Of a stretch of DNA of 64,000 nucleotides, positions 42,801 to 51,469 are shown piece after piece. The stretch comes from Trinickia sp. Y13 (lineage in GTDB: Bacteria > Pseudomonadota > Gammaproteobacteria > Burkholderiales > Burkholderiaceae): NCBI RefSeq assembly GCF_029522115.1, contig NZ_JAKWFK010000012.1, forward strand, positions 106,750-170,749, given 5' to 3'. How positions within the stretch are numbered: the first letter of the stretch is position 1; each line of letters opens with the position of its first letter. Both the position numbers and the translations under genes were made by a program. The notes under the pieces are model-generated. The model searched no databases, was not told the origin of the DNA, and saw only the letters and a list, made by a program, of their open reading frames with translations.

Positions 42801-43299
42801 CACCCGGCTCCATGCGGATCAAATAGCCGATTTCACGCGCGAGCCGTTGATTGAGCGCCACGAGAAAATCGACCGTGCCGCAAGGCGTGCGATCAATGCT
42901 TTCGACGAAGGCGGCAAAGCGCGGCGTCGGCTCGGCGGCACGCTCCAGATACGGCGCGAGCTCGGCCGCGAGCGCGGGAGCGTACTCGAAGGGGAAAGTC
43001 TCCGCCTCCGGTTCGAGAAAGAAATCGAACGGGTTGTAGACCGCCATCTCGGCCACGAGGTCCACCGTGATGCGAAACTCGCGCGTAGGCTCGGGGAACA
43101 CGAGGCGCGCCTGATAGTTCGCAAAGGCATCCTGCTGCCAGTTGACGAAGTGATTCGCCGGTTCGACGCGCATCGAATAGGAGAGGATGGGCGTGCGGCA
43201 GTGCGGCGCGGGCCGCAATCTGACCACTTGCGGGCCGAGCGTCACCAACCGGTCATAGCGGTACTGCGTGACATGATTTAACGCGACGCGGATCGACAC
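39868..43299 (-). CDS. Transglutaminase-like protein with DUF2126 domain
   Basis: A 1143-aa protein. The N-terminal beta domain (VALNHVTQYRYDRLVTLGPQ) is followed by a transglutaminase-like core with EKRSGSCRDTGWLLVETLRH (nucleophile C181), DLHAWCEVYLPGAGW and FDPTSGL. The remaining 800 residues are the DUF2126 region (LTMGGEPTFVSVRDRDAPEW, MDYTSDDAERFI, and LDGRHTGTGGGNHMVLGAAT). These three segments look glutamine-synthetase or amidoligase-like in their Gly-rich loops, but the fold is not certain. The GTG at 43299 after GAGGTTCAAAC is preferred; an upstream in-frame start would add 14 residues. Cytosolic. Confidence 0.87.
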   Translation of the reverse strand: MSIRVALNHVTQYRYDRLVTLGPQVVRLRPAPHCRTPILSYSMRVEPANHFVNWQQDAFANYQARLVFPEPTREFRITVDLVAEMAVYNPFDFFLEPEAETFPFEYAPALAAELAPYLERAAEPTPRFAAFVESIDRTPCGTVDFLVALNQRLAREIGYLIRMEPGVQTPEETLEKRSGSCRDTGWLLVETLRHLGLAARFASGYLLQLAPDEKALDGPSGAEVDFTDLHAWCEVYLPGAGWIGFDPTSGLLAGEGHIPVACTPRPGSAAPVSGGLDECEVEFAHSMSITRVLETPRVTKPYDEALWRDIERMGACVDADLQSMDVRLTMGGEPTFVSVRDRDAPEWNTDALGPTKRGYAVSLMDKLRARYGANGFLHVGQGKWYPGEQLPRWALSLFWRADGEPCWQDPARFADEREPMDYTSDDAERFIRHLAGKLALDDSHIQPGYEDVWYYLWRERRLPVNVDPFDSHLDDELERVRLRRVFDAGLSAPTGYALPLARERDTAATLAGPRWVTGPWFFRDERMYLMPGDSPMGYRLPLDSLPWVSAADYPWLHEHDPFGPPPTLRGAVQLRAQYARHADAPRAQRSDGVTPDARAPEHGESASWLGRTALCVEARDPSRAAGPQAEAEASAAGSKGGALYVFMPPLAALDDYLDLLAAVEATATDLDFEIVLEGYPPPRDARLELLQVTPDPGVVEVNIHPAANWGELVEHTEFLYRAAHESYLAPEKFMLDGRHTGTGGGNHMVLGAATPADSPFLRRPDLLASLIAYWHNHPSLSYLFSGLFIGPTSQAPRVDEARNDQVYELEIAFRELQRQLDRLAAFGEGGQPVPPWLVDRTLRNILIDVTGNTHRAEFCVDKLYSPDGPTGRLGLLELRGFEMPPHARMSLAQQLLLRALVARFWRTPYTTRLTRWGTELHDRFMLGVFVQMDFDDVLAELRAAGYAFERAWFAPHFEFRFPLVGEFNASGVALTLRHALEPWHVMGEEGAPGGTVRFVDSSLERIEVRALGLNENRHTVTVNGVPVPLQPTGRTSEYVAGVRYRAWQPAASLHPTIGSHAPLTFDLIDNWAGRSLGGCQYHVAHPGGRNYQTFPVNAYEAQSRQRARFLTIGHTPGPISVKTRERSLEMPFTLDLRRAGFDD

Positions 43300-43344
43300 G
43301 TTTGAACCTCGACGAGATGACCGGAACGAATCGGCCCGCAACGG

Positions 43345-44397
43345 TCATGCCGCATGCGGATGGATCTGCGATTGCGATTGAGATTGCGAAGGGGACGACG
43401 ACGATTGCGACTGGCTTTGGGACTGCTCGGCCGCCGGTTCGGGGGCGAGCGGGACCAGAAAGTCACGGCTGATGCAACTGCCCAGCTCGTTGATGCGCGC
43501 GAGAAAATCGGTGAGCCACAGATGCAGGCCTTCGCGCAAAATGTCGGCGATCTGCGCTGCGCGCACGTCGGCATGCAGCCGAGCGGCCATCGCTTCGGCC
43601 TGCGCCGAGCGAGGATTGCGCACGCGGCCCATGATCTGCCGGAGCTCGTCCAGATTAGCGGCGAGCGAGCGCGGCCAATCGGCGAACAGAATCAGCAAAT
43701 GGGCGACACGCTCCGGCATGATCACGTCGCGATAAACCTTGCGATAGACCTCGAAGCCCGACACCGAGCGCAGCACCGCGGCCCAGTGGTAGTAGTCGAG
43801 CGATTGCGCGAGCGGCTGCGCCGATGCGCCGCCGCGCTGCTCGAGCATCTCGTACTTGACGTCGAGAATGCGCGCCGTGTTGTCGGCGCGCTCGAGAAAC
43901 GTGCCGAGGCGCATGAAGTAAAACGCTTCGTCGCGCACCATCGTGCCGAGCTGCACGCCGCGCGAGAGATGCGAGCGGAACTTGACCCATTCGAAGAATT
44001 CGCCCGGATCGCGCTCGAGCACGCCGTCGGCGAGCATGCGCTGCGCGTCGAGCCACGTCGTGTTCAGCGTTTCCCAGAGGTCGGTGGTGATCGAGCCGCG
44101 CACGGCGCGGGCGTTCTCCCGCGCCGCCCGCAAGCAATTGACGATCGACGAAAGATTGTCGCGGTCGCTCGACATGAATGCGATCACGTCTCGGCTCGTC
44201 ATGTCCGGATGCGCCGCCGTATAGACGCCGGTGAGCTCCGAGATCGAGAGCATCGCCCTCCAACCGAGCGCCGCATATTCGTCCGATTGCGGCACGAGCG
44301 CGAGTTGATAGTTCGCATCGAGCATGCGCGCCGTATTCTCGGCGCGCTCGGTGTAGCGAGCCATCCAAAAGAGATGATCGGCGGTGCGGCTTAGCAT
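43345..44397 (-). CDS. Alpha-E domain protein (DUF403) with Ser-Gln repeat tail
   Basis: A 350-aa all-helical alpha-E protein: MLSRTADHLFWMARYTERAENTARMLD, MVRDEAFYFMRLGTFLERADNTARILD and HLWLTDFLARINELG are the conserved helices carrying paired Glu and Arg residues. Such proteins always travel with circularly permuted ATP-grasp genes. The last 25 residues are a low-complexity tail of alternating Ser and Gln (positions about 320-343), unlike the family core. It lies 45-48 bases from its neighbours in the operon. Confidence 0.9.
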   Translation of the reverse strand: MLSRTADHLFWMARYTERAENTARMLDANYQLALVPQSDEYAALGWRAMLSISELTGVYTAAHPDMTSRDVIAFMSSDRDNLSSIVNCLRAARENARAVRGSITTDLWETLNTTWLDAQRMLADGVLERDPGEFFEWVKFRSHLSRGVQLGTMVRDEAFYFMRLGTFLERADNTARILDVKYEMLEQRGGASAQPLAQSLDYYHWAAVLRSVSGFEVYRKVYRDVIMPERVAHLLILFADWPRSLAANLDELRQIMGRVRNPRSAQAEAMAARLHADVRAAQIADILREGLHLWLTDFLARINELGSCISRDFLVPLAPEPAAEQSQSQSQSSSSPSQSQSQSQIHPHAA

Positions 44398-44445
44398 GTT
44401 GCCTCCGAAGGGGCGTTGATCGAACGAGGTGCAGGACGGCGTGAA

Positions 44446-45918
44446 TTACTGCTCGAGAACCCACGTGTCCTTGGTGCCGCCTCCCTGCGAAGAATTGACG
44501 ACGAGCGAGCCTTCGCGCAGCGCGACGCGGGTCAGGCCGCCCGGCACCATGCGCACTTCGCTGCCCGAGAGCACGAACGGGCGCAGATCGATGTGACGCG
44601 GCGCGATGCCTGCTTCGACGTAGGTGGGGCACGTCGAAAGCGCGAGCGTCGGCTGCGCGATGTACTTGTCGGGCTGTGCGAGCAGCGCCGCGCGAAACGC
44701 CTCGATTTCGGCCGCCGTCGAGGCGGGACCGACGAGCATGCCGTAGCCGCCCGCGCCGTGCGTTTCCTTGACGACGAGCTCCGGCAGATGATCGAGCACA
44801 TAGCGCAAGTCGTCCGGCTTGCGACACATCCAGGTCGGCACGTTGCAGAGGATCGGCTCTTCGCCGAGGTAGAACCGGATCATGTCCGGCACGTACGGAT
44901 AGATCGACTTGTCGTCGGCGACCCCCGTGCCGACGGCGTTGGCAAGCGTGACGTTGCCCGCGCGATACGCCGAGAGTAGACCGGCCGCACCGAGCGTCGA
45001 GTCCGGACGAAAGACCTCGGGATCGAGAAAGTCGTCGTCGACCCGTCGATAGATCACGTCGACGCGCTGCGGCCCTTGCGTCGTGCGCATATAGACGAAA
45101 CCGCCGTCGACGAAAAGATCCTGTCCCTCGACGAGCTCGACGCCCATTTGCTGCGCGAGAAACGCATGCTCGAAATACGCCGAGTTGTACATGCCAGGCG
45201 TGAGCACCACGATCGTCGGATCATCCGCCCCATGCGGCGCCGCCGCGCGCAACGTGTCGAGCAGCAGATCGGGATAGTGCGCGACGGGCGCGACACGGTT
45301 GCGCGCGAACAGGTCGGGAAACAGCCGCATCATCATCTTGCGGTTTTCGAGCATGTACGACACGCCGGACGGCACGCGCAGGTTGTCCTCGAGCACGTAG
45401 AACTCGCCCGCGCCGGCTCGCACGATGTCGATGCCGGCGATGTGCGCATAGATATCGCGCGCGACGTCCACGCCCTGCATCTGCGGGCGGTACTGGCCGT
45501 TGGCGAGAATCTGCTCCGCGGGGATGATGCCCGCGCGCACGATCGCCTGGTCGTGATAGATGTCGTGAATGAATCGATTGAGCGCGCCGACGCGCTGACG
45601 CAAGCCGCGTTCGAGGGCAGCCCACTCGTGCGCCGGAAAGATGCGCGGGATGACATCGAACGGGATTGTGCGCTCCGTGCCGACACCGCTTTCGTCCTTG
45701 GCGCCGTAGACGGCGAACGTGATGCCCACACGCCGAAAATTCAGATCGGCTTCCGCGCGCTTGGCGCTGATCTGCTGCTCCGTTTGCGCGCACATCCACG
45801 TGAAGAACCCGTGGTAGTGTGCACGCGCCTGGCCGCTTTGCTGAAACTCGGCAGGCGGCACGCCCGCGACCGCAACTTCATTGCGCTCGAACATCTCGCT
45901 GAAGAAAGCTTGCTTCAT
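44446..45918 (-). CDS. Circularly permuted type 2 ATP-grasp protein
   Basis: A 490-aa stand-alone ATP-grasp ligase and first gene of the operon. Segments shared with its fused paralogue include VYGAKDESGVGTERTIPFDV, ERGLRQRVGALNRFIHDIYH, EDNLRVPSGVSYMLENRKMM, PTIVVLTPGMYNSAYFEHAFLAQQMG and KETHGAGGYGMLVG. The last is the ATP-loop-like GAGGYG. The family (PF04174-type) is predicted to form amide or peptide bonds through an acyl phosphate. The product of the pathway is not known. The start at 45918 is MKQAFFSEMFE, normal for the family. Confidence 0.92.
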   Translation of the reverse strand: MKQAFFSEMFERNEVAVAGVPPAEFQQSGQARAHYHGFFTWMCAQTEQQISAKRAEADLNFRRVGITFAVYGAKDESGVGTERTIPFDVIPRIFPAHEWAALERGLRQRVGALNRFIHDIYHDQAIVRAGIIPAEQILANGQYRPQMQGVDVARDIYAHIAGIDIVRAGAGEFYVLEDNLRVPSGVSYMLENRKMMMRLFPDLFARNRVAPVAHYPDLLLDTLRAAAPHGADDPTIVVLTPGMYNSAYFEHAFLAQQMGVELVEGQDLFVDGGFVYMRTTQGPQRVDVIYRRVDDDFLDPEVFRPDSTLGAAGLLSAYRAGNVTLANAVGTGVADDKSIYPYVPDMIRFYLGEEPILCNVPTWMCRKPDDLRYVLDHLPELVVKETHGAGGYGMLVGPASTAAEIEAFRAALLAQPDKYIAQPTLALSTCPTYVEAGIAPRHIDLRPFVLSGSEVRMVPGGLTRVALREGSLVVNSSQGGGTKDTWVLEQ

Positions 45919-46534
45919 GGCCGATATTTCCGTTCGTTGTTCGGGGCGGCTCGCGTAAAAACGCGTGCCCCGGTCGAGCCCGGCTGTCGCCCATGCGCGG
46001 GCGCAGTCGTTCGGTTATCAAGCATTCTTCGATGGAGACGGTGGCAAGCGCCTACCGCCTCGCGCGGACGATCCATGTAGGTCGTCCGGCCTCTTAAGGT
46101 GGCCCGCAGCGACGCATTGGGCAATACCGGGGAAACCCGCAGCATGCACGGCTTCGTGCGCCATCCAAAGACGGAGGGGAGTTAGGCAATTTGCATGCCG
46201 ATGCCGGCAGGCCGTCCCTCCGCGGCCGATAGCGGTGGAAAGCGGTAACGATGGATGGCGGTTTGCGCACCGGTGCGGGGCATGACGCACGGTTCGATGC
46301 ACCGAGGCGGGACGAGTTGCGGCGAGCAGTTGGCCGCGCTGTCGGCGAAAGCGTCGGCGCTACGACGCAAATGGAATCGACGCTCGATGCCGCTCGATAG
46401 GCGTGGTGATGCATGGGGCGTCGAAGCGAGGTGATCCGAGCCGAGAAGAAGCGTGGCGCGGCCAGGTGAGGCGAGGTGATGCGCGGGCGAGGCGAGACGA
46501 CGTGTATCGCCGCCCCGCCCGCCTGATACCGGTG
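45919..46534. other. Gene-free region between the ATP-grasp operon and the sugar ABC operon
   Basis: No coding frame is convincing. Two related 15-base units with the core GCGAGGTGAT lie near 46426-46483. The left end must contain the promoter of the ATP-grasp operon. I see no clear terminator for the ABC operon, which ends at 46535. Confidence 0.3.
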
Positions 46535-47653
46535 TTAAGCGATGCGCGCTTCGGTTTTCGGATCGAACAGCACGGCCTTCGACACGTCGGCGAGCAGCGT
46601 CATGTCTTGCTGCGCCTGGGGGTTCGAGGCCGGGTGGACGCGGCTCACGGTGCGCTTGCCGTTGATTTGCGCGAACACGAGCGTGTCCGGCCCCGTCGGC
46701 TCGATCACATCGACCTTCACCGTCAACGGTTGCAGATCGCTGCTATTGGCATCGTGTGCGCCGCGCGCGTCGGTGATGCGCTCGGGGCGCAGACCGAGAA
46801 TCACGTTCTGGCCCACATGCGCCTTCACGCGATTCGTTTCGAACGGCAGCCTCAGAACGCTGCGCGCCACGCCCGTATCGATTTCCAAGCCGATGCCCGC
46901 CCCTTGCTCGACGAGTTTGCCTTCGATGAAGTTCATCGGCGGCGCGCCGATGAAGCCTGCGACGAAGAGGTTCGACGGCGAATCGTAAATCTCTTGCGGT
47001 GCGCCGAACTGCTGCACGATGCCGTCTTTCATCACAGCGATGCGATCGCCGAGCGTCATGGCTTCGATTTGATCGTGCGTGACGTAGACGATCGTCGTGC
47101 CCAAGCGCTGATGCAGCAACTTGATTTCCGAGCGCATCTCGATGCGCAGCTTCGCGTCGAGGTTCGACAGCGGCTCGTCGAACAGGAACATCACGGGATC
47201 GCGCGCGAGCGCACGCCCCATCGCCACGCGCTGGCGCTGACCGCCGGAGAGCTGCCCCGGCTTGCGATCGAGCAAATGATCGATCTGCAGCATCTGCGAG
47301 ACGCGATCGACGATTTGCGTCTGCTCCTTCTTCGGCACCTTGCGGATGTTCAGGCCGAACGAGATGTTCTCGCGCACCGTCATCGACGGATAGAGCGCAT
47401 ACGACTGGAACACCATCGCGATATCGCGATCCTTCGGCGAGAGATCGTTGACGACTTTGCCGTCGATGCAAATCTGGCCCTTGGTGACCGTTTCGAGGCC
47501 GGCGATCATGTTGAGCAGCGTCGACTTCCCGCACCCGGAGCCGCCGACGAGAATCAAGAACTGGCCGTCCTCGATCTCGATGTCGACGCCCTTCAGGACG
47601 GGCACGCCGTTCGGATAGGTCTTGTATACGTCGCGGATGGAAAGGCTTGCCAT
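46535..47653 (-). CDS. gtsD: Sugar ABC transporter ATP-binding protein (UgpC/MalK type)
   Basis: A 372-aa ATPase of the CUT1 type. Walker A GGSGCGKS is at 37-44, Q-loop Q83, signature LSGGQ at 135-139, Walker B FLFDEP with D159-E160, and switch His in VTHDQIEAM. The C-terminal 130 residues form the OB-like regulatory TOBE domain (LGLRPERITDARG). Often annotated ugpC or malK. The glucose role is inferred from the neighbouring zwf-pgl-glk/hexR genes and the HexR site. It is the last gene of the four-gene operon. Confidence 0.88.
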   Translation of the reverse strand: MASLSIRDVYKTYPNGVPVLKGVDIEIEDGQFLILVGGSGCGKSTLLNMIAGLETVTKGQICIDGKVVNDLSPKDRDIAMVFQSYALYPSMTVRENISFGLNIRKVPKKEQTQIVDRVSQMLQIDHLLDRKPGQLSGGQRQRVAMGRALARDPVMFLFDEPLSNLDAKLRIEMRSEIKLLHQRLGTTIVYVTHDQIEAMTLGDRIAVMKDGIVQQFGAPQEIYDSPSNLFVAGFIGAPPMNFIEGKLVEQGAGIGLEIDTGVARSVLRLPFETNRVKAHVGQNVILGLRPERITDARGAHDANSSDLQPLTVKVDVIEPTGPDTLVFAQINGKRTVSRVHPASNPQAQQDMTLLADVSKAVLFDPKTEARIA

Positions 47654-47761
47654 GCTGAAATCCTCTAATCTGCTTGCTGCTTTCGAATAATCGAATATGC
47701 GTTGCGATGGTTGCGTCTCGCGGCGCGTCGCGATGGCGGCGCGCCGAGCGAGAGCGCCGTA

Positions 47762-48619
47762 TCAGCCCTTCACCGCGCCCGCCGTCAAGCCGCGCACGAA
47801 GTAGCGGCCCGCGACGACGTAGACGAGCAGTGTCGGCAAAGCCGCGATGATGGCGGCGGCCATGTCGACGTTGTATTCCTTCACACCCGTCGAGGTATTC
47901 ACGAGATTGTTCAGGGCCACCGTGATCGGCATCGAATCGACGCCCGAGAACACGATACCGAACAGGAAGTCGTTCCAAATCTGCGTGAATTGCCAGATGA
48001 CGCACACCATGAAGATCGGCAGCGACACCGGCAGCAGGATCCGCGTGAAGATCATGAAGAAGCCGGCGCCGTCGATGCGGGCGGCCTTGACGAGCTCAGC
48101 CGGAATGCTCACGTAGAAGTTGCGGAAGAACATCGTCGTGAACGCGATCCCGTACACCACATGCACGAGGACGAGCCCCGAGATCGTGTTGGAGATCCCG
48201 ACGAAACCGAGCAGTCGCGCCATCGGCAACAGGATGGTCTGGAACGGGATGAAGCAGCCCACCAAGAGCATCGTGAAGACGAGATCGGCGCCGCGAAAGC
48301 GCCAGTGCGTCAGCACGTAGCCGTTGAACGCGCCGATGATCGACGAGAGCAACACGGCCGGAATCACCATGCGCACCGAGTTCATGAAGAACGGACGCAT
48401 GCCGTCGCAGCGCACGCCCGTGCACGCCTCGCTCCACGCCTTGATCCACGGCGCGAAGGTCCAGTGCGACGGCGGCGTCAGCAGATTGCCGGTGCGCAGT
48501 TGGTCGAGATCCTTGAACGACGTCGACAGCATGACGTAGATCGGAAACAGGAAATACAGGGCGAACAGGATAAGCGCAGCGTAAATGAACGCTCGGCTAA
48601 TCGTCATCTTAGGCTGCAT
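47762..48619 (-). CDS. gtsC: Sugar ABC transporter permease (MalG type)
   Basis: A 285-aa inner-membrane permease with six helices. The EAA loop that contacts the ATPase reads ELVKAARIDGAGFFMIFTRILLPVSLP (family form EAAxxDGA-x8-G-x-LP). The periplasmic loop LSTSFKDLDQLRTGNLLTPP is typical of MalG-like subunits. The ATG at 48619 overlaps the preceding permease gene by 11 bases, so the two are translationally coupled. A 48-base upstream extension is ignored. Confidence 0.88.
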   Translation of the reverse strand: MQPKMTISRAFIYAALILFALYFLFPIYVMLSTSFKDLDQLRTGNLLTPPSHWTFAPWIKAWSEACTGVRCDGMRPFFMNSVRMVIPAVLLSSIIGAFNGYVLTHWRFRGADLVFTMLLVGCFIPFQTILLPMARLLGFVGISNTISGLVLVHVVYGIAFTTMFFRNFYVSIPAELVKAARIDGAGFFMIFTRILLPVSLPIFMVCVIWQFTQIWNDFLFGIVFSGVDSMPITVALNNLVNTSTGVKEYNVDMAAAIIAALPTLLVYVVAGRYFVRGLTAGAVKG

Positions 48620-49550
48620 TGCGCGTGCTCCTCGATTCGAGATACATGAGCGGAACCAGCACGGCAACCACCGTTGCGAGCATCATCATCGACGACGCCG
48701 CGCCCACGCCGAGCTGGCCGCGGTTGAACGAGAACGTGTACATGAACATCGCAGGCAACGACGACGATGTGCCCGGGCCGCCCGCCGTGAGTGCGACGAC
48801 GAGGTCGAACGTCTTGATCGTGATGTGGCAGAGGATCAAGAGCACTGAGAAAAACACGGGCCGCATGCTCGGAATCACGATCTTGCGGTAGATCGTGGGC
48901 AGCGTCGCGCCATCCACTTGCGCGGCTTTGAAGATTTCCGCGTCGACACCGCGCAGCCCGGCAAGGAACAGCGCCATGACGAAGCCCGTCGATTGCCATA
49001 CGGCGGCGATCACGATACAGAAGATGGCCTTGTCCGGATCGTCGAGCCAGGTGAACGAGAAGCTCGTCCAGCCCCAGTCGTGCAGCACTTTCTCGAGCCC
49101 GAGCGATGGGTTCAAGATCCACTGCCAAGCCGTGCCTGTGACGATGAACGAAAGCGCCATCGGGTACAGGAATACGGCGCGCAGCGCGCCTTCGTTGCGG
49201 ATCTTTTGATCGAGCAAAATGGCCAGGAAGAGCCCGAGGCCGATGCACACGCCAATGAACGGGATGCCGAACCATCCGAGGTTCTGCGCCGACGTCCACC
49301 ACACATCGTTGTCGAACAATTCGCGGTAGCGCGTGAGGCCGGTGAACGTGTAATTGGGCATCAGCCGCGAATTGGACAGCGACAGGTACCCGGTGATCAG
49401 AATGAAGCCATAGACGAAAACTAGGCTGATCGCCACGCTGGGCGAGAGCACGAGTTTCGGGATCCAACGATCGGCAAGCGCCGACAACGACGAGGTGCGG
49501 TGGGATACGGGCGCCACGTTGTTCCCTTTTCCGCTGAGAGAGGCAGCCAC
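48609..49550 (-). CDS. gtsB: Sugar ABC transporter permease (MalF type)
   Basis: A 313-aa inner-membrane permease with six helices after a polar N-terminus. Its EAA loop is EIFKAAQVDGATLPTIYRKIVIPSMRP, and FLAILLDQKIRNEGALRAVFLYPMALSF is the conserved second-helix region of CUT1 permeases. It forms the membrane channel with the next permease. It lies 120 bases after the binding-protein gene. Confidence 0.88.
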   Translation of the reverse strand: MAASLSGKGNNVAPVSHRTSSLSALADRWIPKLVLSPSVAISLVFVYGFILITGYLSLSNSRLMPNYTFTGLTRYRELFDNDVWWTSAQNLGWFGIPFIGVCIGLGLFLAILLDQKIRNEGALRAVFLYPMALSFIVTGTAWQWILNPSLGLEKVLHDWGWTSFSFTWLDDPDKAIFCIVIAAVWQSTGFVMALFLAGLRGVDAEIFKAAQVDGATLPTIYRKIVIPSMRPVFFSVLLILCHITIKTFDLVVALTAGGPGTSSSLPAMFMYTFSFNRGQLGVGAASSMMMLATVVAVLVPLMYLESRSTRNAA

Positions 49551-49670
49551 TACTCGACTCCTGAGTGCTTGCAGGCCGGCCGAAGCGCGCCGAACGCTCG
49601 ATGCGCCCGGCCGGCTAGAGTGACGCAGGCAGACGCCGCATGCAGCGAACGCCCGCCCCTTTGACTACGC

Positions 49671-50924
49671 TTACTTCGTCTTGGCCGCCCGCGCGAGCGC
49701 TGCCACGGCGTCTTGCGACGATTCGTTCGAGTTCATGAACTTGGTCACGACGTCGCTGAGCGCACCGGCCGTGGCATCGCCTTGCGCCATGCCGTGAGCC
49801 AGCGACGGCACGTAGCCTCCGGCCTTGATCGCCGCTTGCTCATCCGCGTACGACTTCTTCGCGCAATCGTCGTAGCTGCTCATGTCGACACCCAAACGCA
49901 CCGGGATCGAGCCCTTGTACAGGCTGAATTGCTTCTGGAAGTCGGGGCTCATGATCGTCTTGGCGAGCGCGAGCTGGCCCGGCGTAGCCGCCTTTTGGCC
50001 CTTCTGCTGGAAGAACACGAAGGAATCTACGTTGAACGTGTACGCCTTCGCGGTGCCCGGCACGGCCGTGCAGACGTAATCGACGCCGGCCTTCTTGTTC
50101 GCGTTCGCGAATTCGCCCTTGGCCCAATCGCCCATGAACTGCATGCCGGCCTTGCCGTTGATGACCATGGCGGTGGCGAGGTTCCAGTCGCGGCCCGTGC
50201 GCGAGCTGTCGAAGTAAGTCGTGAGCTTACGAACGGTGTCGAACACCTTCACCATTTGCGGCGACGTGAGCGTCTTTTGATCGAGGTCGACGATCGCCTT
50301 CTTGTAGAAGTCGGCGCCCTGCGACAGCACGACGTCTTCCCACACCGTGAAGTCTTGCCACGGCTGGCCGCCCATTGCGACCGGCTGATAGCCCGCCGCC
50401 TTCATCTTATCGGCGACGGCGAAGAATTCGTCCCACGTGGTGGGCACCTTGCCGCCCGCCTTATCGAGTGCGGCCTTGTTGATGTACAGCCAGTTCACGC
50501 GGTGCACCGAGAACGGCGCGGCGACGTAATGGCCGTCCACTTGCATGATCTTGTCGATCTGCGGCGGCAAGTTCTTCTTCCAATCTTCCGACTTCGCCGC
50601 GGAATCGACGTTGACCAGCACGCCCTGATCCGCCCACTCCTTGATCAGCGGCCCCTTGATTTGCGCGGCGGTGGGCGCGTTGCCCGAGATCACCTGCGTC
50701 TTCAGAGCCGTCATGGCCGCGGCGCCCGCACCGCCCGCCACCGCGAAGTCCTTCCACGTATAGCCTTGCTTCGTCATGTCGTCCTTGAGGACGCCGATGG
50801 CCTTGGACTCGCCGCCCGAAGTCCACCAGTGCAGCACTTCGACGGATTCGGCCGCCTGAGCCGCCGACACGCCCACCATCAGCCCCGTGGCGCACAGCGC
50901 AGCCATGATCGCGCGAACTTTCAT
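49671..50924 (-). CDS. gtsA: Sugar (probably glucose) ABC transporter substrate-binding protein
   Basis: A 417-aa periplasmic binding protein with signal peptide cleaved near AQA24. The mature start AESVEVLHWWTSGGESKAI is characteristic of glucose/mannose-binding proteins of this group; AGGAGAAAMTALKTQVISGNAPTAAQIKGP and GDWAKGEF are also typical. GGAGGAGATAAAGA precedes the ATG. First gene of a four-gene leftward operon, divergent from zwf and next to a HexR operator, so uptake of glucose for the Entner-Doudoroff route is the likely job. Confidence 0.9.
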   Translation of the reverse strand: MKVRAIMAALCATGLMVGVSAAQAAESVEVLHWWTSGGESKAIGVLKDDMTKQGYTWKDFAVAGGAGAAAMTALKTQVISGNAPTAAQIKGPLIKEWADQGVLVNVDSAAKSEDWKKNLPPQIDKIMQVDGHYVAAPFSVHRVNWLYINKAALDKAGGKVPTTWDEFFAVADKMKAAGYQPVAMGGQPWQDFTVWEDVVLSQGADFYKKAIVDLDQKTLTSPQMVKVFDTVRKLTTYFDSSRTGRDWNLATAMVINGKAGMQFMGDWAKGEFANANKKAGVDYVCTAVPGTAKAYTFNVDSFVFFQQKGQKAATPGQLALAKTIMSPDFQKQFSLYKGSIPVRLGVDMSSYDDCAKKSYADEQAAIKAGGYVPSLAHGMAQGDATAGALSDVVTKFMNSNESSQDAVAALARAAKTK

Positions 50925-51469
50925 TCTTTATCTCCTCCAGACTACTGACCAAGTAACGATGTCTCCCCTCTTCGACAGGCAGGGGAACGGTGGTTGGATG
51001 CAACAGAACAGAACAACAACACTGAACGTGACCGAGGCGCGGCGCAGGCTTCGATGCGCACGCACGAGCGCTCGCCCAGTGGGCGAACCCGGCTGCGATG
51101 CCTCGTCAGGAAACGGGTGGTTCCAAGCTCGACGACTGTCTCCTCTTTGAATTCGGCTGGCCCGCCTCGCGCGGACCCAGCTCGGGGAGGCAGCGCTCGC
51201 GAAACCGCGCTGCTAACATGCACGCGCGATGAAAATAGGGACGCGCGGCGCACTGCCCGCCGACCGCCTTGAGAGCCTTGCGCCACGAAGAAGGCGCAAA
51301 CTTTTTTCAATCGATCGACGTTACCTCTTGATTTGGATTGTAGTTAAACTACAATTCAGTGTCAAAAATATTTTTATCGCGCTACAGACGTCGCAACTCG
51401 AGCAGCCCATCGGCCAAGACACGTTTCTCGAATCGCGCCCGCAACCCTTCGACCTTCGGCTCACGACTC
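50925..51469. other. Divergent control region between gtsA and zwf
   Basis: A 545-base region without a convincing gene. The HexR palindrome at 51337-51355 lies 115 bases before the zwf ATG and 413 bases before gtsA. A GTG at 51359 would add 37 residues to Zwf but starts almost inside the operator, so it is unlikely. The stretch 50960-51290 shows nothing I can name. Confidence 0.4.
51337..51355. promoter_or_regulatory. HexR operator
   Basis: A perfect 19-base palindrome, ATTGTAGTT-A-AACTACAAT. Its core TGTAGTTAAACTACA fits the known HexR consensus TGTARTWWWAYTACA at every position. HexR is encoded in the same locus (C-terminal half of 53712-55634) and responds to KDPG, so it should control zwf-pgl-glk/hexR and probably the divergent gts operon. 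Confidence 0.85.

Noticed and set aside
46420..46490. Repeats with GCGAGGTGAT core as a functional element
   Set aside because: Only two imperfect copies in GC-rich sequence; could be chance.
46403..47668. 421-codon rightward open frame
   Set aside because: Antisense to the ABC ATPase, which has all canonical motifs.
51000..51300. Second HexR site near gtsA
   Set aside because: No other TGTA-N7-TACA-like dyad is visible in the divergent region; the single site at 51337-51355 must serve both directions if it does.
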